NCBI GenBank assembly: GCA_964412385.1
Contig: CAYPOV010000263.1
Span: 1 to 6,664 of the forward strand
Direction of reading: 5' to 3'
DNA length: 6,664 nucleotides
DNA from: JBGSYN01 sp964412385
Lineage (GTDB): Bacteria; Pseudomonadota; Alphaproteobacteria; Geminicoccales; Geminicoccaceae
Shown here: piece by piece, positions 6,396-6,664 of the stretch
Numbering within the stretch: the stretch's first letter is position 1
Layout of the letters: every line of letters begins with the position of its first letter
The notes under the pieces: model-generated
What the model saw: the letters and a program-made list of their open reading frames with translations, nothing else
Database searches by the model: none
Told to the model about the DNA's origin: nothing
Position numbers and translations under genes: made by a program

Positions 6396-6664
6396 GTTCT
6401 TCCGCGGATCCGCTCAAGCAGAACCGCGAGAATAATGAACAACCCGACAAACATGTCGTACCAGTTGGAATCGATGCCGAACATGATCAGGCTGTAGACG
6501 GCGGCGGGAACGGTAACCAAACCGCCGTCGAACAGCACGGCGGCCACGGCAATTGCCAAGGTGCCGTTTTGCAGCCCGCACTCCAGCGAGATGGCGATGC
6601 GCTGGCGTATGCCCGTGTTCAGGGATTTGGCGATGCCGTAGGCCAGGGCCATCATCAAGACATT
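6386..6664 (-). CDS. C-terminal end of a transporter: symporter-like region with an ABC-permease-like tail (partial)
   Basis: Only the last 92 residues are in the window; the frame is open to the right edge, so the apparent TTG start at 6658 is not the true start. The first part, IAISLECGLQNGTLAIAVAA followed by VPAAVYSLIMF, closely resembles the conserved end of bile acid:sodium symporter (BASS/SBF) proteins, where ExGxQN is a hallmark. The last 30 residues, GIDSNWYDMFVGLFIILAVLLERIRGR, do not look like a BASS end; they resemble the final transmembrane helix and basic tail of RbsC/XylH-type sugar ABC permeases. The join falls near 6476-6484. The sugar-binding protein starts 45 bases downstream, exactly where an ABC permease gene would be expected. 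The simplest reading is an in-frame deletion fusing a symporter gene to the last part of a permease gene. A chance hydrophobic C-terminus or an assembly join is possible. The BASS call is firmer than the ABC tail. Confidence 0.65.
   Translation of the reverse strand, partial: NVLMMALAYGIAKSLNTGIRQRIAISLECGLQNGTLAIAVAAVLFDGGLVTVPAAVYSLIMFGIDSNWYDMFVGLFIILAVLLERIRGRTRG

Overview
The window looks like chromosomal DNA of a GC-moderate alphaproteobacterium. This is an inference from gene content (DUF3179 protein, PAS kinase with a stand-alone receiver, periplasmic sugar-binding protein, bile-acid:sodium-symporter-type transporter) and codon style; no rRNA, tRNA or other taxonomic marker is present. 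I see no CRISPR array, transposase or integrase.

Layout. Bases 2-35 form a rho-independent terminator for a plus-strand gene lying to the left. A leader of about 240 bases follows, with several hairpins, a canonical G-quadruplex motif (151-167) and a good -10 box (241-246). The plus strand then carries a SAM-dependent methyltransferase (277-1212), an exported DUF3179 protein (1285-2622), a PAS sensor histidine kinase broken by two frameshifts (2727-3900), and an Rcp1-type single-domain response regulator (3938-4375). At about 4376-4380 transcription becomes convergent. The minus strand, read leftwards from 6664, carries the end of a transporter gene (6664-6386), a type I periplasmic sugar-binding protein (6340-5336), a rho-independent terminator, and an aldose 1-epimerase (5256-4381). 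The minus-strand half looks more GC-rich than the plus-strand half.

How the genes fit together. The kinase and receiver were probably a phosphorelay pair. The kinase gene now has a one-base deletion in the PAS domain and an exact 26-bp tandem duplication between the dimerisation/phosphoacceptor and ATPase domains; correcting both restores a clean 382-residue protein. The duplication also sets a stop codon against an in-frame ATG (ATGA overlap) just where the ATPase domain begins. The minus-strand genes form a sugar uptake/processing cluster: a binding protein that captures a sugar in the periplasm and a mutarotase that interconverts anomers. The transporter end beside them looks chimeric, with a symporter-like C-terminal region running directly into a tail typical of sugar ABC permeases.

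Most notable points: the doubly broken kinase with its 26-bp duplication and ATGA junction, the symporter/ABC-permease chimera, and the G-quadruplex in the structured leader. I did not find a clearly new multi-gene system.
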